Positions 9,165-18,598 of a stretch of DNA of 64,000 nt are shown in pieces. Each line of letters starts with the position of its first letter. Positions within the stretch are counted from its first letter, which is position 1. Under the pieces are notes generated by a model that saw only the letters and a list, made by a program, of their open reading frames with translations, did not search any database and was not told where the DNA came from. The translations under genes and the position numbers were made by a program. Source of the DNA: Pseudodonghicola xiamenensis DSM 18339 (GTDB lineage Bacteria; Pseudomonadota; Alphaproteobacteria; Rhodobacterales; Rhodobacteraceae); contig NZ_AUBS01000008.1 in NCBI RefSeq assembly GCF_000429365.1, positions 62,001 through 126,000 of the forward strand. Reading direction: 5' to 3'.

Positions 9165-9813
9165 GCGCCGCCGCCACCGCCATCAGCGCCCGCCGCGGCA
9201 GGATCGTCAGCATCCCCGGCCCGTCGGTTTCGATGGTGACCGGTCCCAGCGCCCGATTCGATGTACCAACCCTCCCGTCCGGCGCGAAGTGGAGCCCGTC
9301 GATCGGCCATTCGAGCCCGTCCGAACGGCCCGTCACCCGCCCCATCGGAAATAGAGACACCACATCTCCCGCCAGCAGATCGAGACGAAGCCGCGCCGGG
9401 GCATGGAAAACCACCTCGTGGGCGCCCAGCAGGATACAGGGGCGATGCGCATGGCGCACCAGCACGTTGAACGCGGCAAGCTGGTGATCGACGCGATCGC
9501 CCAGAAACCCCACCGCCACCACCAAGGGCGCCGCAACCGACCGCAGCGCCTTGTCGAAATCCGTGCTCTCCTGTTCCCCGATGGGAAACAACCGGCTGGC
9601 CGGAATCCGCGCCCGCACCGTTTCCGGGATGGAATCGAAATCACCGATCACCGCCTGGGGCATATATCCTGCCGCCAGCGCCGCAGCGGCGCCCCCATCG
9701 GCCGCCACCAGCTCAGGCGCAAGTGCCAGCGCCGTTTCCAGATCGTTGACACCGACAGCACCACCGCCGATCAAGGTAACAGGGACTTCAGACTGGACAA
9801 TGATTGAGTTCAT
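9148..9813 (-). CDS. Thiamine diphosphokinase
   Basis: Transfers pyrophosphate from ATP to thiamine to give thiamine diphosphate. The 221-residue protein shows the TPK catalytic motifs in order: ELVAADGGAAAAL, AVIGDFDSIPE, ESTDFDKAL and GFLGDRVDHQLAAFNVL, then the C-terminal thiamine-binding region with the typical GTSNRAL segment. Length and order match bacterial single-domain TPK. It is convergent with the EamA transporter gene and divergent from the acidic-protein gene; the shared promoter region is 9814-9951. Presence of TPK implies the cell can use salvaged thiamine. Confidence 0.92.
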   Translation of the reverse strand: MNSIIVQSEVPVTLIGGGAVGVNDLETALALAPELVAADGGAAAALAAGYMPQAVIGDFDSIPETVRARIPASRLFPIGEQESTDFDKALRSVAAPLVVAVGFLGDRVDHQLAAFNVLVRHAHRPCILLGAHEVVFHAPARLRLDLLAGDVVSLFPMGRVTGRSDGLEWPIDGLHFAPDGRVGTSNRALGPVTIETDGPGMLTILPRRALMAVAAALSRGT

Positions 9814-9882
9814 ATCGCGATTTATGATGCTTTTGGAAACAGATCACAATCTGGTCACAAAATGATACGGTGATGGGCACAG

Positions 9883-9895
9883 ATTCGGACCGAAT
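9883..9895. promoter_or_regulatory. Palindrome in the divergent 9814-9951 promoter region
   Basis: ATTCGG-A-CCGAAT lies midway between the divergent thiamine diphosphokinase and acidic-protein genes. It may be an operator or chance. No THI-box-like structure is visible. Confidence 0.25.
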
Positions 9896-9951
9896 TTGTC
9901 TTGTCCGGGGTGTTAGGTCAGTCCAACGGTTTTTAAAAGGACGAGCAGCCT

Positions 9952-12003
9952 ATGGTACAAAGCAACAAGGTGTTGACCGTTTCATACGGCACATTCTCGT
10001 GCACGCTCGAAGGGTTCGAGGACTCGTTCGACACGATGAAGGCGATTGCGGAATATTTCCGCGATCTGGCTGCTGACGACCGCTATTTCGGAGCCGAACC
10101 GCCACAGCCGGATGCCGACATGCTGGCCCGCATTGCCGAGCGTGAGATCGCCCGCCAGGTGGAGGCGCGCCGCGACGGTTCGGGCTTTTATCTGCGCGCC
10201 GCCGAAGCCGGCCCGGCGCCAATGCCCCCGGCCAGGCCAATGCCCCCGACCGAGGATGACATCGTCGCCGAGGCCACGCTGGCCGAAGCCGAAGCGCAGC
10301 AGGACGAACAAACCACCCCGCAGGCCGCTGCCGCGCAGCCGGTCGATGCGCCTCAAGCCTCCGCCCAGGCAGCGCCCGCAACGGTCGAAACCACGACCCA
10401 ACCGATGCTGGCGGACCTTGGCGAAGCGACACTCGCCGAGGCGGTCCCGAATCAGGATGCGGTCGCGGCCTTCATGGCCACCGCAGAACCGGTCGAGGAC
10501 ATCGAGGAGGACGAGGAGACCGAACTGGCCGAACTGATGGCCGATCCGGTCACCGAGTCCCCTGCGGCATCGCCCGACAGCATCGCCGCCAAGCTGCAGC
10601 GCATCCGCGCCGTGGTGTCACGCAACGAAAAGGCGGCCCCTGCGGCAGTGCATGCCGACGATCAGCATTCGGACAACGATTTCCTGGCCCGGGCTGCGCG
10701 CGACATCGCCGCAGCGCTCGACGAGGACCACGAGGAGATCGCACCCGAGATCGAAACCCGGATTGAGGAAGCTGCCGAGGGACCTGCCAGTGAACAGACG
10801 CCAGAGGTTCCGCTGGTCCTGACCGACGAGCTGCCCCAGCCGGAAGAGGACGCCATCCGCGAGGACGATCACGACGACACGCTGTTCGCCGATCTCGACC
10901 GAGATGCACCGCAGGCTGCCGCCGATGCTGATGAGACCGCCGACGACGACCTCTCCGAGGAAGGCGACCGGCCTCATGCCCGGGTGCTCAAGATCAAACG
11001 CGCCGAGCTTGAAGCCGCGCTCGCCGCAGGCGATCTCGAGGAAGTCGAAGACGACGAAGACGCCGATATCGAACTGGAAGTCGAGGACGACGAGGACAGC
11101 AGCGCCGACGATCATATCGCCGTCACTCTCACGCATCCGCAACGGCCAGCCCATCCGCTGCCGCCCGGCACGCTTTCGCCCGAGGACGAAGCCGATCTGA
11201 TGCGCGAACTGGCAGAGGTCGAGGCCGAGCTGCGCGGCGATGATATCGAGGAGGAAGAGACCGGCACCGCCATCGCTGCGGATCACCTCGTGACAGCAGA
11301 CGCGCAGGCCGCCGCCGCCACCGAGGACAGCCAGTCCGACCTGTCGCGCCTGATGGCCGCCGCCGACGCCCGGCTGGACGACCCGGAAACCGCCTCCACC
11401 CGCGAGACCTATTCGCATCTGCGCGCCGCCGTCGCCGCCACCGAGGCGGAGAATTCCGCCAGCGGGCTGGCGCCGAAACACCCCGATGCCGATGCCTATC
11501 GCGACGATCTCGCCCGGGTGGTACATCCGCGCCGTCCTGCCGCGAGCGCACCACAAGGCCGCCGCGGCGGTGAGCCGCGCCCGGCGCCGCTGAAACTGGT
11601 GGCCGAACAGCGGGTCGACGACATGGCGCCGGCACCGGCGCGCCCCGGCCCGGTGCGCCCGCGCCGCGTCGCCGCAGCCCACGAAGCGCCGCGTCCGACC
11701 GAGGTGCCCTCTGGCAGTTTTGCGCAATTTGCCCATGAGATGGGCGCGACCGAGCTGCCCGCCCTGCTGGAAGCCGCCGCCGCCTATATGCAATTCGTCG
11801 AGGGGCGCGAACAATTCACCCGCCCGCAACTGATCCACAAGGCGCGCGAGGCCTCCGTCGAGGAGTTCAACCGCGAGGACGGGTTGCGCAGCTTCGGCGT
11901 GCTGCTGCGCGAAGGCAAGATCGTCAAGAAGGACCCGGGCCGCTTCGTCGCCTCGGGAGAGATCGGCTTCCAGCCGACATCGTCCACCCGCGCGGCGGGC
12001 TGA
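9952..12003 (+). CDS. Large acidic low-complexity protein (Rhodobacterales type)
   Basis: A 683-residue cytoplasmic protein of unknown function. The N-terminal 80 or so residues look folded (VSYGTFSCTLEGFEDSFDTM, then IAEYFRDLAADDRYFG). The long middle is dominated by Ala, Glu, Asp and Pro and should be disordered. The last 90 residues form a second ordered region (FAQFAHEMGATELPALLEAA, FTRPQLIHKAREASVEEFNR). From memory, proteins of this layout occur across Rhodobacterales and are sometimes labelled chemotaxis protein CheA, but no histidine kinase or HPt motif is present here, so that label is unsupported. The start follows AAAAGGACGAG and is well placed. Confidence 0.85.
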   Translation: MVQSNKVLTVSYGTFSCTLEGFEDSFDTMKAIAEYFRDLAADDRYFGAEPPQPDADMLARIAEREIARQVEARRDGSGFYLRAAEAGPAPMPPARPMPPTEDDIVAEATLAEAEAQQDEQTTPQAAAAQPVDAPQASAQAAPATVETTTQPMLADLGEATLAEAVPNQDAVAAFMATAEPVEDIEEDEETELAELMADPVTESPAASPDSIAAKLQRIRAVVSRNEKAAPAAVHADDQHSDNDFLARAARDIAAALDEDHEEIAPEIETRIEEAAEGPASEQTPEVPLVLTDELPQPEEDAIREDDHDDTLFADLDRDAPQAAADADETADDDLSEEGDRPHARVLKIKRAELEAALAAGDLEEVEDDEDADIELEVEDDEDSSADDHIAVTLTHPQRPAHPLPPGTLSPEDEADLMRELAEVEAELRGDDIEEEETGTAIAADHLVTADAQAAAATEDSQSDLSRLMAAADARLDDPETASTRETYSHLRAAVAATEAENSASGLAPKHPDADAYRDDLARVVHPRRPAASAPQGRRGGEPRPAPLKLVAEQRVDDMAPAPARPGPVRPRRVAAAHEAPRPTEVPSGSFAQFAHEMGATELPALLEAAAAYMQFVEGREQFTRPQLIHKAREASVEEFNREDGLRSFGVLLREGKIVKKDPGRFVASGEIGFQPTSSTRAAG

Positions 12004-12050
12004 ACCGAAGATTTCGCGGCGCGGCTTTTGAAAGCCCGCCCACCTGGGGG

Positions 12051-12080
12051 AAAGGCAGGCCTTGCGCCTGCCTTTTCATT
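12051..12080 (+). terminator. Intrinsic terminator after the acidic-protein gene
   Basis: AAAGGCAGGC-CTTGC-GCCTGCCTTT is a perfect 10-bp stem followed by TCATTTTTC, 48 bp after the stop codon. Confidence 0.85.
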
Positions 12081-12170
12081 TTTCGCCTGGGACACAGGCC
12101 GCCACCCAGCCCCATTTCCCCACTGCATTTCCCCATTGCGCCCGTCCTCGGCAACCGGCAGCGTCGCGCC

Positions 12171-12635
12171 ATGGACCAGCTCAAGATCAGACCGACGGAT
12201 CACGACGATCTCGACCCCTTGCTCGATCTCTATCGACACCTCGACGCCGAGGATACCCGCCCGACGCCCCGGCAGGCAGCAGAGAGCTTTGACCGGTTCC
12301 TCCGCTATCCCGGCAGCGCCATCTTTCTGGGGGAGGTCGATGGGCTGCCCGCCTGTTCCTGCACATTGGTGGTCATCCCCAATTTGACGCGCGGCGGCCG
12401 TCCCTATGGGCTGATCGAAAACGTGGTGACCCATGCGCGGTTTCGCCAGCGCGGTTACGGCAAGGCAATACTGGACGCCGCGACCGAAGCGGCCTGGCGG
12501 GAAGACTGTTACAAGGTGATGCTGATGACCGGATCGAAGACGCCTGCCACCCTCGCCTTCTATGCCGGCGCGGGGTTCGAACAGTCGAAAACCGGTTTCC
12601 AGAAACGCCGTCTGCCGGCGCGGAAAGAGCCCTAG
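12171..12635 (+). CDS. GNAT-family N-acetyltransferase
   Basis: A 154-residue acyl-CoA-dependent acetyltransferase with a single GNAT domain. The acetyl-CoA pyrophosphate loop is FRQRGYGKAILDAATEAAW (pattern RxxGxG/A), preceded by the strand LIENVVTHARF and followed by MLMTGSKTPATLAFYAGAGF, a typical motif B. The substrate is unknown. The stop codon TAG lies inside a perfect hairpin that also contains the stop codon of the convergent DUF2842 gene. Confidence 0.9.
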   Translation: MDQLKIRPTDHDDLDPLLDLYRHLDAEDTRPTPRQAAESFDRFLRYPGSAIFLGEVDGLPACSCTLVVIPNLTRGGRPYGLIENVVTHARFRQRGYGKAILDAATEAAWREDCYKVMLMTGSKTPATLAFYAGAGFEQSKTGFQKRRLPARKEP

Positions 12636-12649
12636 GCGCTAGGGCTCTT
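12625..12649. terminator. Bidirectional hairpin carrying both stop codons
   Basis: AAGAGCCCTAG-GCG-CTAGGGCTCTT is a perfect 11-bp inverted repeat with a 3-base loop. The left arm ends with the TAG stop of the GNAT gene (12633-12635), and the right arm starts with the complement of the TAG stop of the DUF2842 gene (12639-12641). It should work for both convergent units, although neither side has a long T-run. Confidence 0.75.
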
Positions 12650-12902
12650 CGCTCTCGTCACGGTCGTCCTCCGCCTTGGGATCAGCTTGGCCGACCCCGC
12701 GAAAGACGAATTTGAACGGCAGCGCCCAGAGGATGCCGAGCGCCACATAGACCAGAAGTTCCACCCAGAGCGGAGGCCGGTCGAGCCAGTTCAGCAGCGT
12801 CACCGCCACGACGATATAGGCCGGCATCCCCACCAGCAGGATCACCAGCGACCAGCGCCGCCGGGCCTTGTAGCTGAGAGTGGGGTCACCGGCCATCGGC
12901 AT
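12639..12902 (-). CDS. DUF2842 small membrane protein
   Basis: An 87-residue protein with two hydrophobic segments (SLVILLVGMPAYIVVAVTLL and a second around WVELLVYVALGILWALPF) and a charged acidic tail (DPKAEDDRDESEEP). This two-helix pattern is that of the alphaproteobacterial DUF2842 family; its function is unknown. Its ATG overlaps the purA stop as TGATG, so it is probably translated from the purA message. A TTG one codon further upstream is open but unnecessary. Confidence 0.8.
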   Translation of the reverse strand: MPMAGDPTLSYKARRRWSLVILLVGMPAYIVVAVTLLNWLDRPPLWVELLVYVALGILWALPFKFVFRGVGQADPKAEDDRDESEEP

Positions 12903-14197
12903 CAATCCTCGAACGGGTCAGTGACGAGGATGGTATCCTCGCGTTCCGGCGAGGTCGAGAGCAGCGCGACCGGGCAGTCGATCAGCTCTTCGATATGGCG
13001 CACGTATTTGATCGCATTGGCGGGCAGATCGGCCCAGCTCCGCGCGCCTTCGGTCGATTCCGACCAGCCCGGCATTTCCTCGTAGACGGGCGTGCAGCGG
13101 GCCTGCTGATCGGACGCGGTGGGCAGGTAATCCAGCCGCTCGCCGTCCAGCTCGTAGCCGACGCAGATCTTCAGCGTGTCGAAGCCGTCGAGCACGTCGA
13201 GCTTGGTCAGCGCGATACCGTTGACGCCGGAAACGGCACAGGTCTGGCGCACCAAGGCGGCATCGAACCAGCCACAGCGACGCTTGCGGCCGGTGACCAC
13301 ACCGAATTCCCGCCCACGTTCGCCCAGCCGTTCGCCGGTTTCATCGGTCAGCTCGGTCGGGAACGGGCCTTCGCCCACGCGGGTGGTATAGGCCTTGACG
13401 ATCCCCAGCACGAAGTCGATCGACCCCGGCCCGATGCCGACACCGGTGGCCGCCTGACCGGCAATCACATTCGACGAGGTGACGAAGGGATAGGTGCCGA
13501 AGTCGATATCCAGCAACGAGCCCTGCGCGCCTTCGAAGAGGATGCGTTTGCCAGCCTTGCGCTTTTCGGTCAGCACTTTCCAGACCGGGGCGGCATATTG
13601 CAGGATCTCGGGTGCGATCTCTTCCAGCTTGGCGATCAGCCCGTCGCGGTCGACCGGCTCGAGCCCGAGCCCGGCGCGCAGCGCGTTGTGGTGGGTCAGC
13701 GCCCGATCGACACGCGCCTCGAGCGTGGCACGGTCGGCCAGGTCGGCGACGCGGATGGCGCGGCGACCCACCTTGTCCTCATAGCACGGGCCGATGCCAC
13801 GCCCGGTGGTGCCGATCTTGGTGCCCTTGGCGGCGGCCTCTTCACGGGCGCGGTCCAGCTCGCCATGCAGCGGCAGGATCAGCGGCGTATTCTCGGCCAC
13901 CATCAGCGTTTCAGGGGAAATCTCCACCCCTTGCTCACGGATCTTGGCGATCTCGGACACCAGGTGCCAGGGGTCCAGAACCACCCCGTTGCCGATCACG
14001 CTGAGCTTGCCGCCGCGCACAACGCCCGAAGGCAGCGCGTTCAGCTTGTAGACCTGGCCGTCGATGACCAGAGTGTGCCCGGCATTGTGACCGCCCTGGA
14101 AGCGCGCGATCACATCGGCACGCTCCGAGAGCCAGTCCACGATCTTGCCCTTCCCCTCGTCGCCCCACTGGGCGCCGACAACGACGACATTGGCCAT
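12902..14197 (-). CDS. purA: Adenylosuccinate synthetase
   Basis: Catalyses GTP-dependent condensation of IMP with aspartate, the first committed step to AMP. The 431-residue protein begins [20 protein letters not shown], containing the GTP P-loop GDEGKGK and the catalytic Asp. Further family motifs are [25 protein letters not shown], the IMP-loop region [20 protein letters not shown], and [11 protein letters not shown], followed by LTKLDVLDG in the GTP-binding part. The ATG at 14197 is chosen because AAAGGACC lies about 7 bases upstream and it gives the family N-terminus; the frame is open 30 codons further. DUF2842 follows with a one-base overlap. Confidence 0.97.
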   Translation of the reverse strand: MANVVVVGAQWGDEGKGKIVDWLSERADVIARFQGGHNAGHTLVIDGQVYKLNALPSGVVRGGKLSVIGNGVVLDPWHLVSEIAKIREQGVEISPETLMVAENTPLILPLHGELDRAREEAAAKGTKIGTTGRGIGPCYEDKVGRRAIRVADLADRATLEARVDRALTHHNALRAGLGLEPVDRDGLIAKLEEIAPEILQYAAPVWKVLTEKRKAGKRILFEGAQGSLLDIDFGTYPFVTSSNVIAGQAATGVGIGPGSIDFVLGIVKAYTTRVGEGPFPTELTDETGERLGERGREFGVVTGRKRRCGWFDAALVRQTCAVSGVNGIALTKLDVLDGFDTLKICVGYELDGERLDYLPTASDQQARCTPVYEEMPGWSESTEGARSWADLPANAIKYVRHIEELIDCPVALLSTSPEREDTILVTDPFED

Positions 14198-14324
14198 ATC
14201 AGGTCCTTTGCTGCGTTTATTCAAACCCGAGCCCGTATAGCGATGCCGTCGCAGCAGGGAAACCGGAATCTGGATGTTATGCACCAAAGTCGAGACGGAG
14301 TTGCAGGAGGCGGAAAGCGAAGCC

Positions 14325-14355
14325 CCGGCCTTGCCCCCGTCACTGGGCAGGCCGG
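14325..14355 (-). terminator. Hairpin after the nitrile hydratase operon
   Basis: CCGGCCTTGCCC pairs with GGGCAGGCCGG across an 8-base loop, with one bulged base, 23 bp past the accessory-gene stop on the minus strand. The following sequence (GCTTCGCTTTCC) is only mildly T-rich. Confidence 0.55.
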
Positions 14356-14377
14356 AGGCGGCATTGGGCCCGCTGCG

Positions 14378-14719
14378 TCACGATCTGTCGGGGTCCTCCC
14401 CCGCGTGCAGATGCACCGGATCGCCATGCGGCGTCGACAGATAGGCGGCCTCCCAGGCGGCGCGCAGGCGTTCGACCTCGGGCGGAGCGGCATGGCCGAT
14501 CTCCGCCAGGATCGCCTCCAGCGTTTCCAGCCAGGCGGTGAAATAATCATCGCCTCCATCCAGCTCACGCGACAGACCATGTGCCGCCAGGGTCCTCGAA
14601 AACCGCGCGGTCCACTCGGACCAGTCGAATTGCCCGGTCTCGTTCAGATGAACGGTCAGCGCGAAGACCTGCCCGTGCCAGGGGGCGCTGAAGACGGGGT
14701 CGGGGGCCAGATCGGTCAT
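14378..14719 (-). CDS. Nitrile hydratase accessory (activator) protein
   Basis: A 113-residue protein beginning [20 protein letters not shown], the N-terminal pattern of nitrile hydratase accessory proteins, which resemble a shortened beta subunit and help load cobalt and mature the alpha subunit. Other family features are FDWSEWTARFSRTLA, DDYFTAWLETLEAILAE and the C-terminal YLSTPHGDPVHL. Its ATG overlaps the beta-subunit stop (ATGA), so the three genes alpha, beta and accessory are translationally coupled. A longer frame exists upstream on the same strand but lies inside the beta gene. Confidence 0.9.
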   Translation of the reverse strand: MTDLAPDPVFSAPWHGQVFALTVHLNETGQFDWSEWTARFSRTLAAHGLSRELDGGDDYFTAWLETLEAILAEIGHAAPPEVERLRAAWEAAYLSTPHGDPVHLHAGEDPDRS

Positions 14720-15393
14720 GCCGGCTCCAGATAGGATTGCCAGAGGTCCAGCATCACCTCGTCCCCGGGCCGCTCCGGCTGCGCCCAGAGCTCCGCCGCG
14801 GCGAAGACCACCGTATAGAGCGGCTCGGGCGCCTCGCCCAATCCATGGGCATTGCTGTCGGGAAAGACATGGGCGCCATGACAGCGGAGAATCTGCCCCT
14901 CGGCCCCGGCGGCATAGGCGGGCAGACGGGTGTGCCCGCCATCGACCGCCCGGTTTGCGGCCGGGCGCAGGCAGCGCACCCGTTGACCGGGGGCGAAGGC
15001 GGGCATGCCAGTCATCGGCCGATCGGCCGGCCCGCCACGCGCCAGTACCGCCGCGACATCCTCGGCCTTCAGCGCGCGCTCGGCCAGCGGATGGCGCGTA
15101 TCGTCCCCCTGCCCGGCCAGATCGTCGGCGCTCAGCACCCCGGTGTCGACCAGAAGATCGGCCAGCGCCGAAATCCATTTTTCGTAATAGCTGAAATCGG
15201 TGTAATCGCGCGGCGACAGCCTTTCCCGCGCATGTCGCGACATGTCGATGTTCCACTGCCCCAGCGCACCCGCGGCCAGCGTCACCGCCAGCGCCCGGGC
15301 ATGCCAGTCCTGGGCATAGATCGGATCCTCGGGGTGGCCCGGGTCGATCCGGCCATCGCCGAACCGCCCGCCCATGTCATGCACCCGGGTCAT
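14716..15393 (-). CDS. nthB: Nitrile hydratase subunit beta
   Basis: Non-catalytic partner that completes the active-site pocket of nitrile hydratase, which hydrates nitriles to amides. The 225-residue protein starts [18 protein letters not shown], the family N-terminus. It has the helical region around [19 protein letters not shown] and a C-terminal SH3-like barrel (FAPGQRVRC through [15 protein letters not shown], then [11 protein letters not shown]). It overlaps the alpha gene by four bases and the accessory gene by four bases. Confidence 0.93.
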   Translation of the reverse strand: MTRVHDMGGRFGDGRIDPGHPEDPIYAQDWHARALAVTLAAGALGQWNIDMSRHARERLSPRDYTDFSYYEKWISALADLLVDTGVLSADDLAGQGDDTRHPLAERALKAEDVAAVLARGGPADRPMTGMPAFAPGQRVRCLRPAANRAVDGGHTRLPAYAAGAEGQILRCHGAHVFPDSNAHGLGEAPEPLYTVVFAAAELWAQPERPGDEVMLDLWQSYLEPA

Positions 15394-16013
15394 GCCCCCG
15401 GCTCCCGCGCCAGACCGGTGCCGATCATGCTGTCGCGGGTGACCAGCCGGGCCAGGTCATCGACACTCATCCCCTCGGTGCCGGCGGGGCGGCGGGGGAT
15501 CACCAGATAGCGGACCTCGGCCGTCGAATCCCAGACCCGCAGCTTGACCCCTTCAGGCAGGGTGACGCCGAAGTCGGCCAGCACCGCCCGCGGTTCACGC
15601 ACCGCACGCGCGCGGTAGGCATCGGATTTGTACCAAGCCGGCGGAATTCCCAAAAGCGGCCACGGATAGCAGCTGCACAGGGTGCAGACGACCATATTGT
15701 GAACCTCTTCGGTATTCTCGACGGCGACGATATGTTCCCCCTGCCGGCCAAAAAACCCCAGATCGGCGACAACCGGTGTCGCATCCGCCAGCAAGGCCGC
15801 GCGAAACTCCGGATCGGCCCAGGCGCGAGCAACCACCTGCGCGCCGTTCTTCGGGCCGATACGGTTCTGATATGTATCAATGATCTCGTCCAGCGCGGCG
15901 GGGTCGATCAACCCCTTGCGACTGAGCAATGTCTCCAGTGCCCGCACCCTGAGCGCCGGATCGGGCGGCAGCAGGGCATGCGCATGGTCGTGGTCGTGAT
16001 GATCGTGTGCCAT
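15390..16013 (-). CDS. nthA: Cobalt-type nitrile hydratase subunit alpha
   Basis: Metal-bearing subunit. The metal claw VCTLCSC is present (Cys110, Cys113, Cys115); Thr after the first Cys is the hallmark of the Co(III) type, Ser being that of the Fe(III) type. In known enzymes two of these cysteines are oxidised to sulfinate and sulfenate. The 207-residue protein begins with a His/Asp-rich stretch, [13 protein letters not shown], that could pre-bind cobalt. The ATG at 16013 is preferred to upstream codons because it gives the conserved N-terminus. No amidase follows, so the amide product must be handled elsewhere. Confidence 0.95.
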   Translation of the reverse strand: MAHDHHDHDHAHALLPPDPALRVRALETLLSRKGLIDPAALDEIIDTYQNRIGPKNGAQVVARAWADPEFRAALLADATPVVADLGFFGRQGEHIVAVENTEEVHNMVVCTLCSCYPWPLLGIPPAWYKSDAYRARAVREPRAVLADFGVTLPEGVKLRVWDSTAEVRYLVIPRRPAGTEGMSVDDLARLVTRDSMIGTGLAREPGA

Positions 16014-16139
16014 GCCCCGCAGCATGAGCGCGTTGCCCGCGATTTGTCGAGTCCCTAGCACCGGTGCCAACTGATTGCTTGCCCCGCGCGGCAAACTTCC
16101 CTACATACCCCGCGAACCGAGCAAGCGCCGCAGGAACTC

Positions 16140-16508
16140 ATGGAAAACGTCGTCCTCATCATCCATCTCATCCTGGCCGTTGGCCTGATCGCCGTCGTGC
16201 TGTTGCAGCGCTCGGAAGGCGGTGGCCTCGGCATGGGCGGCGGTGGCGGTGGCGGCGTGATGAGCGGACGCGCGGCGGCGACGGCGCTGGCCAAGGTCAC
16301 CTGGGTGCTGGCCGCAGCCTTCATCGTGACCTCGATCGCGCTGACCATCATCGCAGCGGAAAAATCGGCGGGAACCTCGGTCATCGACCGGCTGGGCGTC
16401 TCCGCCCCGGCGCAAGAGCAGGATGCGACGCCTGCCGCGCCGGCGGGCTCCGACCTGCTGCCGCCGGCACCGGGTGACAATGCGCCGCTGGTACCGCGCG
16501 CCGACTAA
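16140..16508 (+). CDS. secG: Preprotein translocase subunit SecG
   Basis: A 122-residue SecG, the small accessory subunit of the SecYEG channel in the inner membrane. It has the two expected hydrophobic segments ([19 protein letters not shown] and [19 protein letters not shown]). They flank the conserved cytoplasmic loop [15 protein letters not shown]. The C-terminal Pro/Ala-rich tail is longer than in E. coli but usual in alphaproteobacteria. It is followed by a terminator hairpin and pyrG, a neighbourhood common in this group. Confidence 0.95.
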   Translation: MENVVLIIHLILAVGLIAVVLLQRSEGGGLGMGGGGGGGVMSGRAAATALAKVTWVLAAAFIVTSIALTIIAAEKSAGTSVIDRLGVSAPAQEQDATPAAPAGSDLLPPAPGDNAPLVPRAD

Positions 16509-16531
16509 GCTACAACACCTTGGAAATTCAC

Positions 16532-16563
16532 AAGGGACCGCAACAGCATCTTGCGGTTCCCTT
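16532..16563 (+). terminator. Terminator-like hairpin between secG and pyrG
   Basis: AAGGGACCGCAA pairs with TTGCGGTTCCCTT (one bulged T) around a 7-base loop, 24 bp after the secG stop, followed by GCCTTTGTT. Confidence 0.75.
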
Positions 16564-16666
16564 GCCTTTGTTATGCGAATCCTGTAAGGATGGAGTCCCG
16601 TGGTGCTGCGGTTTTCGAAACCGGGCGGGCACTGAATTGCAGGCTAATCACGGGGGCAGCCGAACC

Positions 16667-18310
16667 ATGGCGCGTTTCATCTTCATCACCGGCGGGGTTG
16701 TGTCCTCTCTTGGTAAGGGGCTGGCATCGGCGGCGCTGGGAGCGCTGCTGCAATCACGCGGATTTTCCGTGCGTCTGCGCAAGCTCGACCCCTATCTGAA
16801 CGTCGATCCGGGCACGATGTCGCCGTTTGAGCATGGCGAAGTTTTCGTCACCGACGACGGCGCCGAGACCGATCTGGACCTAGGCCACTACGAACGGTTC
16901 ACCGGGGTTGCGGCCCGCAAGACCGACTCGGTCAGCTCGGGCCGGATCTATTCCAACGTGCTGGAGAAGGAGCGCCGCGGCGACTACCTGGGCAAGACCA
17001 TCCAAGTGATTCCGCATGTCACCAACGAGATCAAGGATTTCATCCGCATCGGCGAGGATGAGGTCGATTTCATGCTCTGCGAGATCGGCGGCACCGTGGG
17101 CGACATCGAAGGCCTGCCGTTCTTCGAGGCGATCCGCCAGTTCAGCCAGGAAAAGCCGCGCGGCCAATGCCTGTTCATGCATCTGACGCTCTTGCCCTTC
17201 ATCAAGGCGAGCGGCGAGCTGAAGACCAAGCCGACCCAGCACAGCGTGAAAGAGCTGCGCTCGATCGGACTGGCGCCCGATATCCTGGTCTGCCGCTCCG
17301 AGGGGCCGATCCCACAGAAGGAACGCGAGAAGCTGGCGCTGTTCTGCAACGTGCGGCCTGAGGCGGTGATTGCGGCACAGGATCTGAAATCCATCTACGA
17401 GGCGCCGCTGGCCTATCACGGCGAAGGGTTGGATCAGGCGGTTCTGGACGCCTTTCAGATCAGCCCCGCCCCGCGCCCCGAGCTGTCGCGCTGGGAAGAT
17501 GTGGCCGACCGGATCGAGAACCCGGAAGGTGAGGTCAAGGTCGCCATCGTCGGCAAATACACCCAGCTCGAAGACGCCTATAAGTCGATCGCCGAAGCGC
17601 TGACCCATGGCGGGCTGGCCAATCGGGTGAAGGTCAAGATCGAATGGGTCGATGCGGAAATCTTCGATCACGAAGATGCCGCCCCCTATCTGGAAGGCTA
17701 TGACGCCATCCTGGTGCCCGGTGGCTTTGGCGAACGTGGTACCGAAGGCAAGATCAAGGCGGCGCAATTCGCCCGCGAGCACAAGGTGCCCTATCTGGGC
17801 ATCTGCCTCGGCATGCAGATGGCGGTGATCGAGGCGGCGCGCAATGTCGCGGGCCTGACCACTGCGGGCTCGGAGGAATTCGATCACGAAGCCGGCAAGA
17901 AGCGGTTCGAGCCCGTCGTCTATCACCTCAAGGAATGGGTGCAGGGCAACTACAAGGTCAAGCGCAGCACCGAGGATGACAAGGGCGGCACCATGCGCCT
18001 TGGCGCCTATGACGCGGTGCTCAAGGAAGGGTCCAGGGTGGCCGAGGTCTATGGCGCGCTCAATATCGAGGAACGCCACCGCCACCGCTATGAAGTCGAC
18101 ATCAAGTATCGTGATCAGCTCGAGGCCTGCGGCCTGGCCTTCTCCGGCATGTCGCCTGATGGTCGGCTGCCCGAGATCGTCGAATGGAAGGATCACCCCT
18201 GGTTCATCGGCGTGCAGTTCCACCCGGAGCTGAAATCGAAACCCTTCGATCCGCACCCGCTGTTCAAAGGCTTCGTCCGCGCAGCAAAAGAGGCCAGCAG
18301 GCTGGTCTGA
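16667..18310 (+). CDS. pyrG: CTP synthase
   Basis: Makes CTP from UTP, ATP and glutamine. The 547-residue protein has the N-terminal synthase domain ([18 protein letters not shown] with the P-loop, then [13 protein letters not shown] and [14 protein letters not shown]) and the C-terminal class I glutamine amidotransferase domain ([23 protein letters not shown] with the catalytic Cys, and [10 protein letters not shown] with His and Glu). The ATG at 16667 gives the universal N-terminus; the frame is open back to 16520, but that part is unrelated. A terminator follows. Confidence 0.98.
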   Translation: MARFIFITGGVVSSLGKGLASAALGALLQSRGFSVRLRKLDPYLNVDPGTMSPFEHGEVFVTDDGAETDLDLGHYERFTGVAARKTDSVSSGRIYSNVLEKERRGDYLGKTIQVIPHVTNEIKDFIRIGEDEVDFMLCEIGGTVGDIEGLPFFEAIRQFSQEKPRGQCLFMHLTLLPFIKASGELKTKPTQHSVKELRSIGLAPDILVCRSEGPIPQKEREKLALFCNVRPEAVIAAQDLKSIYEAPLAYHGEGLDQAVLDAFQISPAPRPELSRWEDVADRIENPEGEVKVAIVGKYTQLEDAYKSIAEALTHGGLANRVKVKIEWVDAEIFDHEDAAPYLEGYDAILVPGGFGERGTEGKIKAAQFAREHKVPYLGICLGMQMAVIEAARNVAGLTTAGSEEFDHEAGKKRFEPVVYHLKEWVQGNYKVKRSTEDDKGGTMRLGAYDAVLKEGSRVAEVYGALNIEERHRHRYEVDIKYRDQLEACGLAFSGMSPDGRLPEIVEWKDHPWFIGVQFHPELKSKPFDPHPLFKGFVRAAKEASRLV

Positions 18311-18336
18311 TCCTGCCCTGTCCCGGAAACAGAACG

Positions 18337-18368
18337 CGCCCCGACCGATGGCCGGGGCGTTATTATAT
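18337..18368 (+). terminator. Intrinsic terminator after pyrG
   Basis: CGCCCCG-(9)-CGGGGCG followed by TTATTATAT, 26 bp beyond the pyrG stop. Confidence 0.85.
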
Positions 18369-18403
18369 CGGCGAGGCGGATCAGAATCGCGCCCCGACCA
18401 AGA

Positions 18404-18598
18404 TCAGTGACAATGCACCTTGCCGGTACTTTTCTGCATATGGCAGCATTTCCCCGGCGGAGAGCTTTTGCGGCACCCGCCCCCATGCCCGACCTCCTGC
18501 ACCGTCAACAGCAGAGATGCCGGCCCCGGACGACCGGCAGCCGCCGGACCGGACAAGAGGGCGGAAAGCGTCGCCGCCACCAATATCAATCGTTTCAA
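18404..18598 (-). CDS. Small secreted Cys/His-rich peptide
   Basis: A 64-residue protein not assigned to a family. I place the start at a TTG (18598) because AAGGAG lies exactly 6 bases upstream; an in-frame ATG at 18616 would give 70 residues. The N-terminus MKRLILVAATLSALLSGPAA is a clean Sec signal peptide, probably cleaved near AAA-GRP. The mature ~43-residue part is basic and carries four Cys and four His (HGGGCRKSSPPGKCC, then HMQKS, then VHCH), which suits metal binding or disulfides in the periplasm. It is convergent with pyrG and divergent from the DUF1330 gene. Confidence 0.6.
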   Translation of the reverse strand: MKRLILVAATLSALLSGPAAAGRPGPASLLLTVQEVGHGGGCRKSSPPGKCCHMQKSTGKVHCH

